From Variovorax paradoxus (GTDB taxonomy: Bacteria; Pseudomonadota; Gammaproteobacteria; Burkholderiales; Burkholderiaceae_C): 64,000 nucleotides of DNA. The translations under genes were made by a program, and so were the position numbers. Positions 53,088 through 60,671 of this stretch are shown piece by piece. Below the pieces are notes generated by a model that did not search any database, was not told the DNA's origin, and saw only the letters and a list, made by a program, of their open reading frames with translations. Numbering within the stretch: the first letter of the stretch is position 1; each line of letters begins with the position of its first letter. Where the stretch lies: assembly GCF_000834655.1 (NCBI RefSeq), contig NZ_JXQQ01000012.1, positions 1-64,000 on the forward strand. Direction: 5' to 3'.

Positions 53088-53618
53088 TTATTTCCAGGCC
53101 CCGTCGTGCGCCGCGGCGGATTCGTCCAGCAACGCCGGCCCGATGCATTCGATCGGATGCGGCGACGCGCGGAACACGTCGCGGCACGACAACTCCGCAT
53201 CGCGCTGGTCCTGCCGCTCGCCGCGGAACAGGCGCAGGCGTTCGGCGTCGATGCCGAAGACCACGCGCCCGATGTTCGACCAGAAGATCGCGCCCGCGCA
53301 CATCACGCAGGGCTCGCCCGAGGCATAGAGCGTGGCGCCCGCGAGGGCTTCGCGCGAGATGCCGCGGCCGGCCAGCGCGCGAATCGCGTTCGTCTCGGCG
53401 TGACCGGTGCAGTCGCCCGTCTCGCCGGTGTTGTTGTACGCCTCGGCCAGCACCTCGCCGTCGGCCGAGACGATGATCGATCCGAAAGGCCGGTTGCCGC
53501 GCCGGCGCGCGAGGTGCGACCAGCCGATGGCCTTGCGCAGATACCGCCCGTCGCGCTCGTCGAGCGCGGTTTCTTCGGGGAACGAGGCGGTGGTGTGGGT
53601 GGTGCTGTTGAAGTTCAT
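53088..53618 (-). CDS. Nucleoside/nucleobase deaminase
   Basis: A 176-aa zinc deaminase of the CMP/dCMP-guanine deaminase fold. The zinc motifs are TGHAETNAIRAL (His, catalytic Glu) and GEPCVMCAGAIFWSNIGRVV (Cys, Cys). Length and the GRYLRKAIGWSHLARRRGNR start resemble guanine/cytosine-type nucleobase deaminases rather than the essential tRNA adenosine deaminase TadA. The start overlaps the stop of the ABC receptor gene (ATGA). Operon context with a receptor and ureD points to nitrogen scavenging from N-heterocycles. Confidence 0.85.
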   Translation of the reverse strand: MNFNSTTHTTASFPEETALDERDGRYLRKAIGWSHLARRRGNRPFGSIIVSADGEVLAEAYNNTGETGDCTGHAETNAIRALAGRGISREALAGATLYASGEPCVMCAGAIFWSNIGRVVFGIDAERLRLFRGERQDQRDAELSCRDVFRASPHPIECIGPALLDESAAAHDGAWK

Positions 53619-54649
53619 GCCTTGGAAATCATGCGTTCGTTGCGCGATGGGAGCATCGAGGTGTTGAAGATGGCGTCGGCCGGGGGCTTGACCTTGAGTG
53701 CGAAGACCTCGGCCACCTCGTCGACCTGCTGCTCGAGCGTGAGCTTGCGGATGTCGCCGAGGCCATGGGCTCGCGTGTCCGCCGCGCCCACATATTGCGC
53801 CGTGACGCCCCAGCGTTCAAGCTCGATCTTCTCGTCCAGGATGGGCTCGCGCTGGCGCATGGCGGCGATGCTCGGCGCAGGGTTGGCGAAGGTCTCGACG
53901 ATGGCGCGGTTGGTCGCGCGCAGGAAGGCGGCGACCACCTTGGGGTTCTGCGCGATGAGGTTGCTGCTCGCGAGGATCGCGTTGCCGTAGAGGTTGACGC
54001 CCGCATCGGCGTATTTCAGCACCGAGAGCTCCTCGGGCTTCATGCGCGCGAAGAGCGAGATCGCCGAGTCGTGGAAGTAGGTGGCGGCATCGACGTCGCC
54101 GCGCACCATCACGTTGTCGCGCGCGCTGAAGTCGGTGGTCTGCCACAGGAAGGCGTCGTTGCGCATGCCCTGCTTGCGGGCGACCATCGGCCAGGCGCGG
54201 CGGGTCGATTCGACGGCGGCCGCGGCGACGTTCTTGCCCTGCAGGCTCCTGAAGTCGCCGGTCACGCCGCGATCCTTGCGGCCGATGATCACGAAGGGCG
54301 CGCGGTTGTAGTACTGGTAGACGGCCTGCACCATCGGCGTGCCTGGGTTCTGCGCATTGAACTCGACCAGGGAGCTGATGTCGCCCAGGCCCATCTGGTA
54401 GACACCGCTCGCAATGCGCGTGATCGACGCGACCGAGCCGGCGCCGGTGTCGATGGTCACGTCGAGGCCTTCGTCCCGGTAGTAGCCCTTGGCGTGCGCG
54501 AGGAAGAAGGGGGCGGTCTGGCCGTTGATGCGGAAGTCGAGCGTGAACTTGACCGGGGTGAGCTTGCCGGCGCCCTGCGCCATGACGGAGGGGGCGGCAA
54601 AGGCGGCTGCAGCGGCGGAGGTGGCCGCGAGAAAGGATCGGCGTTGCAT
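53615..54649 (-). CDS. ABC transporter substrate-binding protein (SsuA/THI5-like)
   Basis: A 344-aa exported receptor of the NMT1/THI5/SsuA type. A Tat-like signal (QRRSFLAATSAAAAAFAAPS) precedes the fold, with VKFTLDFRINGQTAPFFLAH, AKGYYRDEGLDVTIDTGAGS and QMGLGDISSLVEF typical of pyrimidine-precursor, taurine and nitrate-type binders. ABC permease and ATPase genes are not adjacent. First gene of the receptor-deaminase-ureD group, and divergent from a Rieske oxygenase. An 18-bp element shared with that gene lies about 100 bp upstream of its start. Confidence 0.87.
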   Translation of the reverse strand: MQRRSFLAATSAAAAAFAAPSVMAQGAGKLTPVKFTLDFRINGQTAPFFLAHAKGYYRDEGLDVTIDTGAGSVASITRIASGVYQMGLGDISSLVEFNAQNPGTPMVQAVYQYYNRAPFVIIGRKDRGVTGDFRSLQGKNVAAAAVESTRRAWPMVARKQGMRNDAFLWQTTDFSARDNVMVRGDVDAATYFHDSAISLFARMKPEELSVLKYADAGVNLYGNAILASSNLIAQNPKVVAAFLRATNRAIVETFANPAPSIAAMRQREPILDEKIELERWGVTAQYVGAADTRAHGLGDIRKLTLEQQVDEVAEVFALKVKPPADAIFNTSMLPSRNERMISKA

Positions 54650-54748
54650 GGTGGGGCCTCGGAATCGGTGGTCTTGAATCCCCTGCACAAGAGCAGAAGG
54701 CGCTTCAAGAGCAATTTCCGGGCGGCGCACTTTCGTGGTGCGTGCGCT

Positions 54749-54766
54749 GCTGAACGCTTCTACTCT
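54749..54766 (-). promoter_or_regulatory. 18-bp shared element, copy facing the ABC receptor gene
   Basis: The minus strand reads AGAGTAGAAGCGTTCAGC toward the receptor gene, 100 bp before its ATG. It is identical to 54898-54915 on the plus strand, so both divergent genes carry the same element in the same relative orientation. It is likely a common operator, promoter part or leader motif. Confidence 0.6.
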
Positions 54767-54897
54767 TGCGGGATTCCATGCACGACGCATGCCAAGGGCT
54801 TCGCCTGGGCGTTTTTCTCGGGCTTTGCGCGGAAGGCGTGCACCGGACAACGGGCCGCGCCACAATCCGGGCGCGCAATTTGCAAGGCAGGTTGCGC

Positions 54898-54915
54898 AGA
54901 GTAGAAGCGTTCAGC
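54898..54915 (+). promoter_or_regulatory. 18-bp shared element, copy facing the Rieske oxygenase gene
   Basis: AGAGTAGAAGCGTTCAGC on the plus strand, 84 bp before the oxygenase ATG; perfect inverted match to 54749-54766. Symmetric placement upstream of both genes argues for coordinated control. Confidence 0.6.
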
Positions 54916-54998
54916 CGCAGGGTGCCCCATGCATCCAGGCAGGAAATTGCTCTTTCAGGTTCGTACGTACCCGCGCGCAACACAGAAGGAGTCCACGC

Positions 54999-56126
54999 AT
55001 GCTCGTTACCCGACAACCCATCTTCCGCAAGTTCTGGCATGCCGTCATGCCGCTCACAGATCTGGCCGATGGCCCGAAGCCCTTCAGGCTGCTGGGCGAA
55101 GACATCGTTCTCTTCATCGACGCCGATGGCCAGCCCGCCGCGCTGCGCGATCGCTGCTGCCACCGCACCGCGAAGCTCTCCAAGGGCTGGTGCGTCGATG
55201 GCGAAGGCAAGGCCTGCGGCACCGGAGCGATCCAGTGCGGCTACCACGGCTGGACCTACGACCGCAGCGGGCAGGTGATCCGCATTCCGCAGTACGAGGC
55301 CGACCGCAAGATCTCGCCCGAGTACCGCACCACCGCCTACCGCTGCACCGCGCGTTACGGCTACGCGTGGGTGGCGCTGGAGGAGCCGATTGCCGACATC
55401 CCCGACATTCCTGAATTCACCGACGCGGCCTACCGCACGATCTTCCAGTTCCACGAAGAGTGGCAGACCAGCCCGATGCGCGCGCTCGAAAATTCGTTCG
55501 ACAACTCGCATTTCAGCTTCGTGCACCGCGCCACCTTCGGCGTGGCCGCGAGCCCGAAGCCGAGCAAATACGAACTGGTGGAAAACGAATCGGGCTTCTA
55601 CGCCGAGACGGTCATCGAGGCGACCAATCCGGTGAAATTCCACGCGATCAGCGGCGTGACAGATGCGATCACCACGCGCCACATGCGCAACGCCTACTTC
55701 CTGCCGTTCTCGCGGCGCCTGGACATCGAGTACCCGAGCGGCGTGCGCCACATCATCATCAATTGCTTCACGCCGATCGACGACGGGCGCATGCAGCTGT
55801 GCCAATGGCTGTTCCGCAACGACACCGAGGCCGACTGCGCCGCGCAGATGCTGATCGACTTCGACGCGGAGATCACGCGCGAGGACAAGGACATCCTCGA
55901 GTCGACCGACCCCGACGCGCTGGTGGATACGCGGCGGCGCGGCGTGGAGTATTCGATGGAGTCCGACCGCCCCGGCATGCTGATCCGCAAGCACCTGATG
56001 CAGCTGCTGGCCAAGCATGGCGAAGCGGAAATGCACCGCGGGAATTCCGCAGCCCGAGTCATCGCCCCCATCGTTCGGGCTGAGCTTGTGGAGGCCTCCC
56101 GCAGCGCTTCGACAAGCTCAGCGTGA
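54999..56126 (+). CDS. Rieske non-heme iron oxygenase, large subunit
   Basis: A 375-aa oxygenase of the vanillate-demethylase/PobA-like group. Rieske cluster ligands are Cys53 and His55 (RDRCCHRTAKLSKG) and Cys80, His83 (CGYHGWTYDRSG). Mononuclear iron site: NSFDNSHFSFVH with Asp168, His171 and His176. AGAAGGAG is an ideal ribosome site for the ATG at 54999. It should hydroxylate or demethylate an aromatic or N-heterocyclic substrate with a separate reductase, not seen nearby. The last 18 residues (RAELVEASRSASTSSA) are encoded by a palindromic repeat, so the native C-terminus has probably been replaced. Confidence 0.9.
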   Translation: MLVTRQPIFRKFWHAVMPLTDLADGPKPFRLLGEDIVLFIDADGQPAALRDRCCHRTAKLSKGWCVDGEGKACGTGAIQCGYHGWTYDRSGQVIRIPQYEADRKISPEYRTTAYRCTARYGYAWVALEEPIADIPDIPEFTDAAYRTIFQFHEEWQTSPMRALENSFDNSHFSFVHRATFGVAASPKPSKYELVENESGFYAETVIEATNPVKFHAISGVTDAITTRHMRNAYFLPFSRRLDIEYPSGVRHIIINCFTPIDDGRMQLCQWLFRNDTEADCAAQMLIDFDAEITREDKDILESTDPDALVDTRRRGVEYSMESDRPGMLIRKHLMQLLAKHGEAEMHRGNSAARVIAPIVRAELVEASRSASTSSA

Positions 56127-56129
56127 ACG
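56072..56129. repeat. REP-like palindromic repeat at the Rieske gene 3' end
   Basis: The left part CGTTCGGGCTGAGCTTGT and the right part (ACAAGCTCAGCGTGAACG, from about 56111) form an imperfect inverted repeat around a GGAGGCCTCC-containing centre. This TTCGACAAGCTCAG family is a widely dispersed intergenic palindrome in proteobacteria. Here it contributes the stop codon and last residues of the upstream gene and could also act as transcription terminator. Confidence 0.75.
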
Positions 56130-56156
56130 ACGGACGGGTGGGGGGCGGGGCGCTGC

Positions 56157-57458
56157 TCAAGCCGGCGCAGCAGCCGGTTGCGGGCGCGCGCCGCGTGTGG
56201 GAGCCTGCTCGTAGCGGTCCATGCCGAGCCCGTCGGTGCGGATGTCCGGCTGCTGGCCCATCACCATGTCCGAGATCAGCTTGCCGGAGCCGCAGGCCAT
56301 GGTCCAGCCCAAGGTGCCGTGGCCGGTGTTGAGGAACAGGTTCGCGTAGCGCGTGGCACCCACGATGGGCGTGCTGTCGGGCGTCATCGGGCGCAGGCCC
56401 GTCCAGAAGCTGGCGCTGGCGAGGTCGCCGCCCGGGAACAGGTCGCTCACCACTTTTTCGAGCGTGGCGCGGCGGGCCGGGTTCAGGCGCAGGTCGAAGC
56501 CGCCGAGCTCGGCCATGCCGCCGACGCGGATGCGGTTGTCGAAGCGCGTGACCGCGACCTTGTAGGTCTCGTCGAGCACCGTCGATTGCGGCGCGAGCGA
56601 CTCGTCGACCAGCGGCACGGTGAGCGAGTAGCCCTTGACCGGGTACACCGGGATGTCGAGGCCCAGCGAGGCGATGGCGGCGCGCGAGTAGCTGCCGAAG
56701 GCCATCACGTAGCGGTCGGCCGTCAGGATCTTGCCGGTGGTGGTGCGCACGCCAGTGATGCGGCCGCCGTCGGTTTCCAGGCCGTCGATGGCCTGGCCGA
56801 AGCGGAAGTCCACGCCCAGGCCGCGCGCGATGTCGGCCAGGCCCCGGGTGAAGAGGTGGCAGTCGCCGGTCTCGTCGTTGGGCAGGCGCAGGCCGCCGGT
56901 GAGGCGGTCGCGCGCGCCGGCCAGAGCCGGTTCGACGCCGGCGAGCGCATCGCGGTCGAGCAGTTCGTAAGGCACGCCGCATTCCTCGAGCACCGCGATG
57001 TCGCGCTGCACCGCATCGAGCTGCGCCTGCGTTCGAAAGAGCTGCAGCGTGCCGCCGGTGCGGTGCTCGTAGGCGAGGCCGGTGTCGGCGCGAAGTTGCT
57101 GCAGGCAGCCGCGGCTGTATTCGGCCACGCGCATCATGCGTTCCTTGTTGACCGCGTAGCGCTCGGGCGAGCAGTTGCGCAGCATCGCGGCCATCCAGCG
57201 CAGCTGGAACAGCGTGCCGTCGGGCCGGATCGACAGCGGCGCGTGCTTCTTGAACATCCACTTGATCGCCTTGAGCGGAATGCCCGGCGCGGCCCATGGC
57301 GTGGAGTAGCCCGGCGACACCTGCCCGGCGTTGCCGAAGCTGGTTTCTTCCGCAGGACCGGACTGCCGGTCGAGCAGGGTCACGTCGGCGCCGGAGCGCG
57401 CGAGGTAGTAGGCCGTGGTGGTGCCGATCACGCCGCCGCCGAGAACGATGACTTTCAT
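56157..57458 (-). CDS. dadA: D-amino acid dehydrogenase
   Basis: A 433-aa FAD-dependent, membrane-associated dehydrogenase oxidising D-amino acids (classically D-alanine) to keto acids. The dinucleotide motif [18 protein letters not shown] is at residues 3-20. The family segments [40 protein letters not shown] and [20 protein letters not shown] are intact, as is the late [17 protein letters not shown]. The ATG at 57458 gives the usual start. It is divergent from an Lrp-type regulator, the classic dad arrangement. No alanine racemase (dadX) follows. Confidence 0.94.
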   Translation of the reverse strand: MKVIVLGGGVIGTTTAYYLARSGADVTLLDRQSGPAEETSFGNAGQVSPGYSTPWAAPGIPLKAIKWMFKKHAPLSIRPDGTLFQLRWMAAMLRNCSPERYAVNKERMMRVAEYSRGCLQQLRADTGLAYEHRTGGTLQLFRTQAQLDAVQRDIAVLEECGVPYELLDRDALAGVEPALAGARDRLTGGLRLPNDETGDCHLFTRGLADIARGLGVDFRFGQAIDGLETDGGRITGVRTTTGKILTADRYVMAFGSYSRAAIASLGLDIPVYPVKGYSLTVPLVDESLAPQSTVLDETYKVAVTRFDNRIRVGGMAELGGFDLRLNPARRATLEKVVSDLFPGGDLASASFWTGLRPMTPDSTPIVGATRYANLFLNTGHGTLGWTMACGSGKLISDMVMGQQPDIRTDGLGMDRYEQAPTRGARPQPAAAPA

Positions 57459-57486
57459 GGTGTATCCGCTGATTCGTATGGAATGC

Positions 57487-57521
57487 ATGGAATCTAAAGT
57501 GCACAATGCAGTGGATTCCAT
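57487..57521. promoter_or_regulatory. Lrp-type operator between dadA and its regulator
   Basis: ATGGAATC (57487-57494) and GATTCCAT (57514-57521) form a perfect inverted pair. Similar half-sites flank it: TATGGAATGC just left and GAAATCCACTG just right. Multiple phased half-sites in a 128-bp divergent spacer fit cooperative binding of an Lrp octamer. Confidence 0.55.
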
Positions 57522-57586
57522 TGTTCTTCAGGGTTTGGCGGTGAAATCCACTGCCGAAAATCGTCCAACGCACCGCGCGGAGTGAA

Positions 57587-58054
57587 ATGCCGGAACTCGA
57601 CCGAATCGACCGCAAGATCCTCGACCTGCTGCAGCGCCAGGGCCGTGTTTCCATGACCGAACTGGCCGAGCGCATCGGCCTTTCCGCTTCGCCCTGCGCC
57701 GAGCGCGTCAAGCGCATGGAGCGCGATGGCGTCATCACCGGCTACCACGCGCGGGTGTCGCCCGAGGCGCTGGGCAAGACGCTCCTGGTGTTCGTGGAAA
57801 TCAAGCTCTCGGCCAAGTCGGGCGACGTGTTCGACAAGGTCAAGCAGGAGCTCCTGCACATGCCCGAGGTGCTCGAATGCCACCTCGTCTCGGGCAGCTT
57901 CGACTACCTGGTGAAGGCGCGGCTGAGCGGCATGAGCGAGTACCGGCACCTCCTGGGCGACATCCTCAAGAAGCTGCCCGTGGCGGCCGAATCGCACAGC
58001 TACGTGGTGATGGAAGAGATCAAGGAAACGCTCACGCTCGCCGTGGACCGCTGA
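57587..58054 (+). CDS. Lrp/AsnC-family regulator (DadR-like)
   Basis: A 155-aa leucine-responsive regulatory protein homologue. The N-terminal helix-turn-helix reads LDRIDRKILDLLQRQGRVSM, TELAERIGLSASPCAERVKR. The RAM ligand domain includes PEVLECHLVSGSFDYLVKAR. By analogy to DadR/BkdR it should bind an amino acid and activate the divergent dadA. Confidence 0.92.
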   Translation: MPELDRIDRKILDLLQRQGRVSMTELAERIGLSASPCAERVKRMERDGVITGYHARVSPEALGKTLLVFVEIKLSAKSGDVFDKVKQELLHMPEVLECHLVSGSFDYLVKARLSGMSEYRHLLGDILKKLPVAAESHSYVVMEEIKETLTLAVDR

Positions 58055-58119
58055 GCGCGGCGGCTACCATCGGCCGCGCGTTCGCTGAACTCCCACTCCA
58101 CTCACCAAGGACACCGGCA

Positions 58120-58521
58120 ATGAGCATTTCGATCCGCCGCGACGGCACCACCGGCACACGCCACATCCTCAAGATCCGCAACCACGAGATTCCGGTCGAT
58201 GCCTCGCCGGCCGGCGGCGGCAGCGATGCGGGCCCCGAGCCGCACGACCTGTACGACGCGTCGCTCGCGGCCTGCAAGGCGCTCACGGTGCTGATCTACG
58301 CGCGCCGCAAGGGCATCCCGGTGGAAGACATCGAGGTGGTGGTCGATCGCGACGACAGCGAGGAGCGCAAGGGCGTCTACCGCTTGAAGTCGGGCCTGCG
58401 CCTGACCGGCGACCTGACCGAGGCGCAGCGCGACGAGTTGCTGCGCGTGGCGGGCAAGTGCCCGGTGCACAAGCTCATGACCGAGGTGAAGACCGAGATC
58501 GAGACGGGCTGGGCCGCCTAG
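58120..58521 (+). CDS. OsmC-family peroxidase-like protein
   Basis: A 133-aa OsmC/Ohr fold protein. The two redox cysteines can be placed in DLYDASLAACKALTVLIYAR and AGKCPVHKL. The family reduces organic hydroperoxides with thiols; this branch (YhfA-like/OsmC-like) is less characterised. Its stop and the stop of the convergent HxlR gene share the palindrome CTAG (58518-58521). Confidence 0.85.
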   Translation: MSISIRRDGTTGTRHILKIRNHEIPVDASPAGGGSDAGPEPHDLYDASLAACKALTVLIYARRKGIPVEDIEVVVDRDDSEERKGVYRLKSGLRLTGDLTEAQRDELLRVAGKCPVHKLMTEVKTEIETGWAA

Positions 58522-58865
58522 CCTTCGGCCTTCTTGCGCGCGGCCTCCACGCGCTTGGCATAGCGATCGCCCCAATCGGCCAGCGGACCGAGCGCCGCAT
58601 TGAGCGTGGCGCCCAGTTTCGTCTCGGAGTATTCGACGCGCGGCGGCACTTCGTGGAAGGCTTCGCGGTTGACGAGGCCGTCGGTTTCCAGCTCGCGCAG
58701 CTGCTGGATCAGCATCTTCTCGCTGATGTCGGGCAGCAATCGCTTCAGCTCGCCGAAGCGTCGCGGCTGCACATGCAGTTCCCACAGGATGACGGCCTTC
58801 CACTTGCCGCCGATGACTTCGAATGCGGGGCCGATGCCGCAGTTGTAGGGCTTCTTCGCCTTCAT
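58518..58865 (-). CDS. HxlR-family transcriptional regulator
   Basis: A 115-aa HxlR-type winged-helix regulator. The N-terminal cysteine motif (KKPYNCGIGPAFEVIGGKWK) may sense electrophiles or redox state. The recognition region is FGELKRLLPDISEKMLIQQL and the wing EVPPRVEYSETKLGATLNAA. The ATG at 58865 is preferred over a TTG at 58877. It faces away from the dehydrogenase gene; a strong palindrome lies between them. Confidence 0.88.
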   Translation of the reverse strand: MKAKKPYNCGIGPAFEVIGGKWKAVILWELHVQPRRFGELKRLLPDISEKMLIQQLRELETDGLVNREAFHEVPPRVEYSETKLGATLNAALGPLADWGDRYAKRVEAARKKAEG

Positions 58866-58892
58866 GCGCTGATCCAATACATACGTTTTGGT

Positions 58893-58919
58893 AAGTACCT
58901 CACTTTATGGTAGGTACTT
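58893..58919. promoter_or_regulatory. HxlR operator palindrome
   Basis: Perfect eight-base arms AAGTACCT (58893-58900) and AGGTACTT (58912-58919) are separated by 11 bp. It lies 27 bp before the hxlR start and 61 bp before the dehydrogenase start. GTAC-containing inverted repeats are the usual HxlR/YodB-type targets. Confidence 0.65.
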
Positions 58920-58980
58920 GACCGTTTGCAAGTGAAATTCCTACGATGCACCCGTCGTCACAACCTGCATCCGGAACATC

Positions 58981-59850
58981 ATGAGCAACAAGGAAATTTC
59001 AGTTCTCGGCCTGGGCTCCATGGGCCTCACCATCGCGCGGCTCTACCTGGACCAGGGCTACAAGGTCACCGTTTGGAACCGCTCGTCGGAGAAGGCCGAT
59101 GCGCTGGTCGCGAAGGGCGCCGTGCTGGCGCGCAGCGCGGCCGAGGCGGTGCGCGCCGCGAAGGTCGTGCTGATGTGCGTCTACGACTACCGCGCCGCCG
59201 AGGCGATCCTCGCGATGGAGGGCGTTGGCGCCGCGATGGATGGCCGCTTGCTGGTCCAGCTGACCACCGGCAGCCCGACCGACGCGCGCGATGCCGAACT
59301 GTGGGCGCACCGGCAGGGCGCCACCTACCTCGAAGGCGCCATCCAGGCCGCGCCCGACCAGATGGGTCAGCCCGACACGCCGATCCTCATGTCGGGCGCG
59401 CAAGCCGTCTTCCGCGAAGCTGAGCCGATGCTGAAGGTGCTGGGCGGCGGCATCGTGTACCTGGGCGAGAAGGCGAGCGCCGCCGCGGCGATGGACCTGG
59501 CCACGCTCTCCACCATCTACGGCACGCTGCTCGGGTTCATGCACGGCGCGCGCATCGCCGAGCACGAAGGCTTCGATGTGGCCGAGTACGGCCGCATCGT
59601 CGCGCGGATCATGCCGACCTTCGCCGGCTTCCTTCAGCATGAAGGTTCGGTGATCCAGTCGGGCGACTTCAAGATCTCGCAGAGCCCGATGCGCATTTCG
59701 GTCGAGGCGACGCAGCGCATCCTGCAGACCGCGCATGAGGCGGGCATCAACACCGAGTTCCCGACGTTTGCCGCAGGGCTCTTCCAGCGTGCCGATGCGG
59801 CGGGGCTCGGCGGGGAAGAGATCGCGGCGCTGGTCAAGCTGCTGCGCTGA
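58981..59850 (+). CDS. NADPH-dependent imine-reductase/beta-hydroxyacid-dehydrogenase-like enzyme
   Basis: A 289-aa oxidoreductase. The N-terminal Rossmann domain has VLGLGSMGLTIARLYLDQGY with WNRSSEKADALVAKG, where Arg/Ser after beta-2 point to NADPH. The stretch LEGAIQAAPDQMGQPDTPIL and the helical C-terminal domain match the imine reductase/reductive-aminase branch rather than true 3-hydroxyisobutyrate dehydrogenases, which have a catalytic Lys. Divergent from the HxlR gene, whose product probably represses it. Confidence 0.85.
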   Translation: MSNKEISVLGLGSMGLTIARLYLDQGYKVTVWNRSSEKADALVAKGAVLARSAAEAVRAAKVVLMCVYDYRAAEAILAMEGVGAAMDGRLLVQLTTGSPTDARDAELWAHRQGATYLEGAIQAAPDQMGQPDTPILMSGAQAVFREAEPMLKVLGGGIVYLGEKASAAAAMDLATLSTIYGTLLGFMHGARIAEHEGFDVAEYGRIVARIMPTFAGFLQHEGSVIQSGDFKISQSPMRISVEATQRILQTAHEAGINTEFPTFAAGLFQRADAAGLGGEEIAALVKLLR

Positions 59851-59901
59851 AAACGCGGATGCCGGGGCTCGGGGTTCACGCATGGGAACCCCTTCGCCCT
59901 T

Positions 59902-59919
59902 CATGAAGATTTCCTGAAG
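59902..59919 (+). promoter_or_regulatory. Putative PmrA/QseB-type direct-repeat box
   Basis: Half-sites CATGAAG (59902-59908) and CCTGAAG (59913-59919) are spaced 11 bp apart, one helical turn, as in binding sites of PmrA/QseB-like regulators. The box precedes the two-component operon by about 70 bp; a GATACT element near 59940 could be the -10. Confidence 0.4.
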
Positions 59920-59987
59920 TTGCCGGTAGGGGCTTGGCAGATACTTCGCCCCATTCCGACCTTCGGGCGCCTTCGCCCCGCACTCCC

Positions 59988-60671
59988 ATGAACCTTCTGC
60001 TTGTTGAGGACGATCTCGATCTCGGCAACGGCGTGCGCATTGCGCTGGCCAACCAGGGCATGGATGTGGTGTGGGTCCGCCGGCTCGACGACGCCTTGCG
60101 CACCCTCGATGGCGGCACGTTCGACATGGTGCTGCTCGACCTGGGCCTGCCCGATGGCGACGGGCTCGATCTCCTGTTCCGCCTGCGGCGAGACCGGCAG
60201 ATCCTGCCGGTGCTGGTGCTGAGCGCGCGCGATGCGCTCGACGACCGCCTGCGAAGCCTGGACGACGGCGCGGACGATTACCTCGTCAAGCCCTTCGCGC
60301 TCGCCGAACTGCTCTCGCGCGTGCGGGCGCTGGCGCGCCGCAGCTACGGCTTCAACGACGAGACCATCCGCATGCGAGGCCTCGCGCTGCACGAGCCGAC
60401 GCGCGGCGTGATCGTCGATGGCGAACCGGTAGAGCTCTCGCGCTGCGAGTTCGACCTGCTCGCGCTCCTTCTGAAGCGCACCGGCCGCGTCGTCACGCGC
60501 CGCGTGATGGAAGAGCAGGTGCTGCCCGGCGGCCAGGCCAACGGCAGCAACTCGCTCGAGGTGCACATCTCCAACCTGCGCAAGAAGATCGGGCAGGGCT
60601 ACATCCGTACGGTGCGTGGCATCGGCTACGTGATCGATGTGCAGTCGCTGGTCCGGAGCACGCCCAAGTGA
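59988..60671 (+). CDS. OmpR-family response regulator (PmrA/QseB-like)
   Basis: A 227-aa response regulator. The receiver contains LLLVEDDLDLGNGVRIALAN, phospho-acceptor Asp in MVLLDLGLPDGDG and Lys in YLVKPFALAE. The effector domain reads VEVHISNLRKKIGQGYIRTV-like (NSLEVHISNLRKKIG) with VRGIGYVI. The ATG at 59988 gives the canonical start MNLLLVEDD. Its stop overlaps the kinase start by one base (TGATG). The lipid A hydroxylase gene downstream is a plausible target. Confidence 0.92.
   Translation: MNLLLVEDDLDLGNGVRIALANQGMDVVWVRRLDDALRTLDGGTFDMVLLDLGLPDGDGLDLLFRLRRDRQILPVLVLSARDALDDRLRSLDDGADDYLVKPFALAELLSRVRALARRSYGFNDETIRMRGLALHEPTRGVIVDGEPVELSRCEFDLLALLLKRTGRVVTRRVMEEQVLPGGQANGSNSLEVHISNLRKKIGQGYIRTVRGIGYVIDVQSLVRSTPK

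Larger units (their letters stand above)
54650..54998. other. 349-bp divergent control region
   Basis: Spacer between the ABC receptor (minus) and the Rieske oxygenase (plus). It carries two inverted copies of an 18-bp element, listed separately. The 131 bp between them are GC-rich, with a CGTTTTTCTC run near 54810 and no open gene. Confidence 0.6.

Noticed and set aside
54749..54915. Terminal inverted repeats of a small mobile element
   Set aside because: The 18-bp arms are perfectly inverted, but no target-site duplication or transposase is seen, and their placement relative to both genes fits regulation better.
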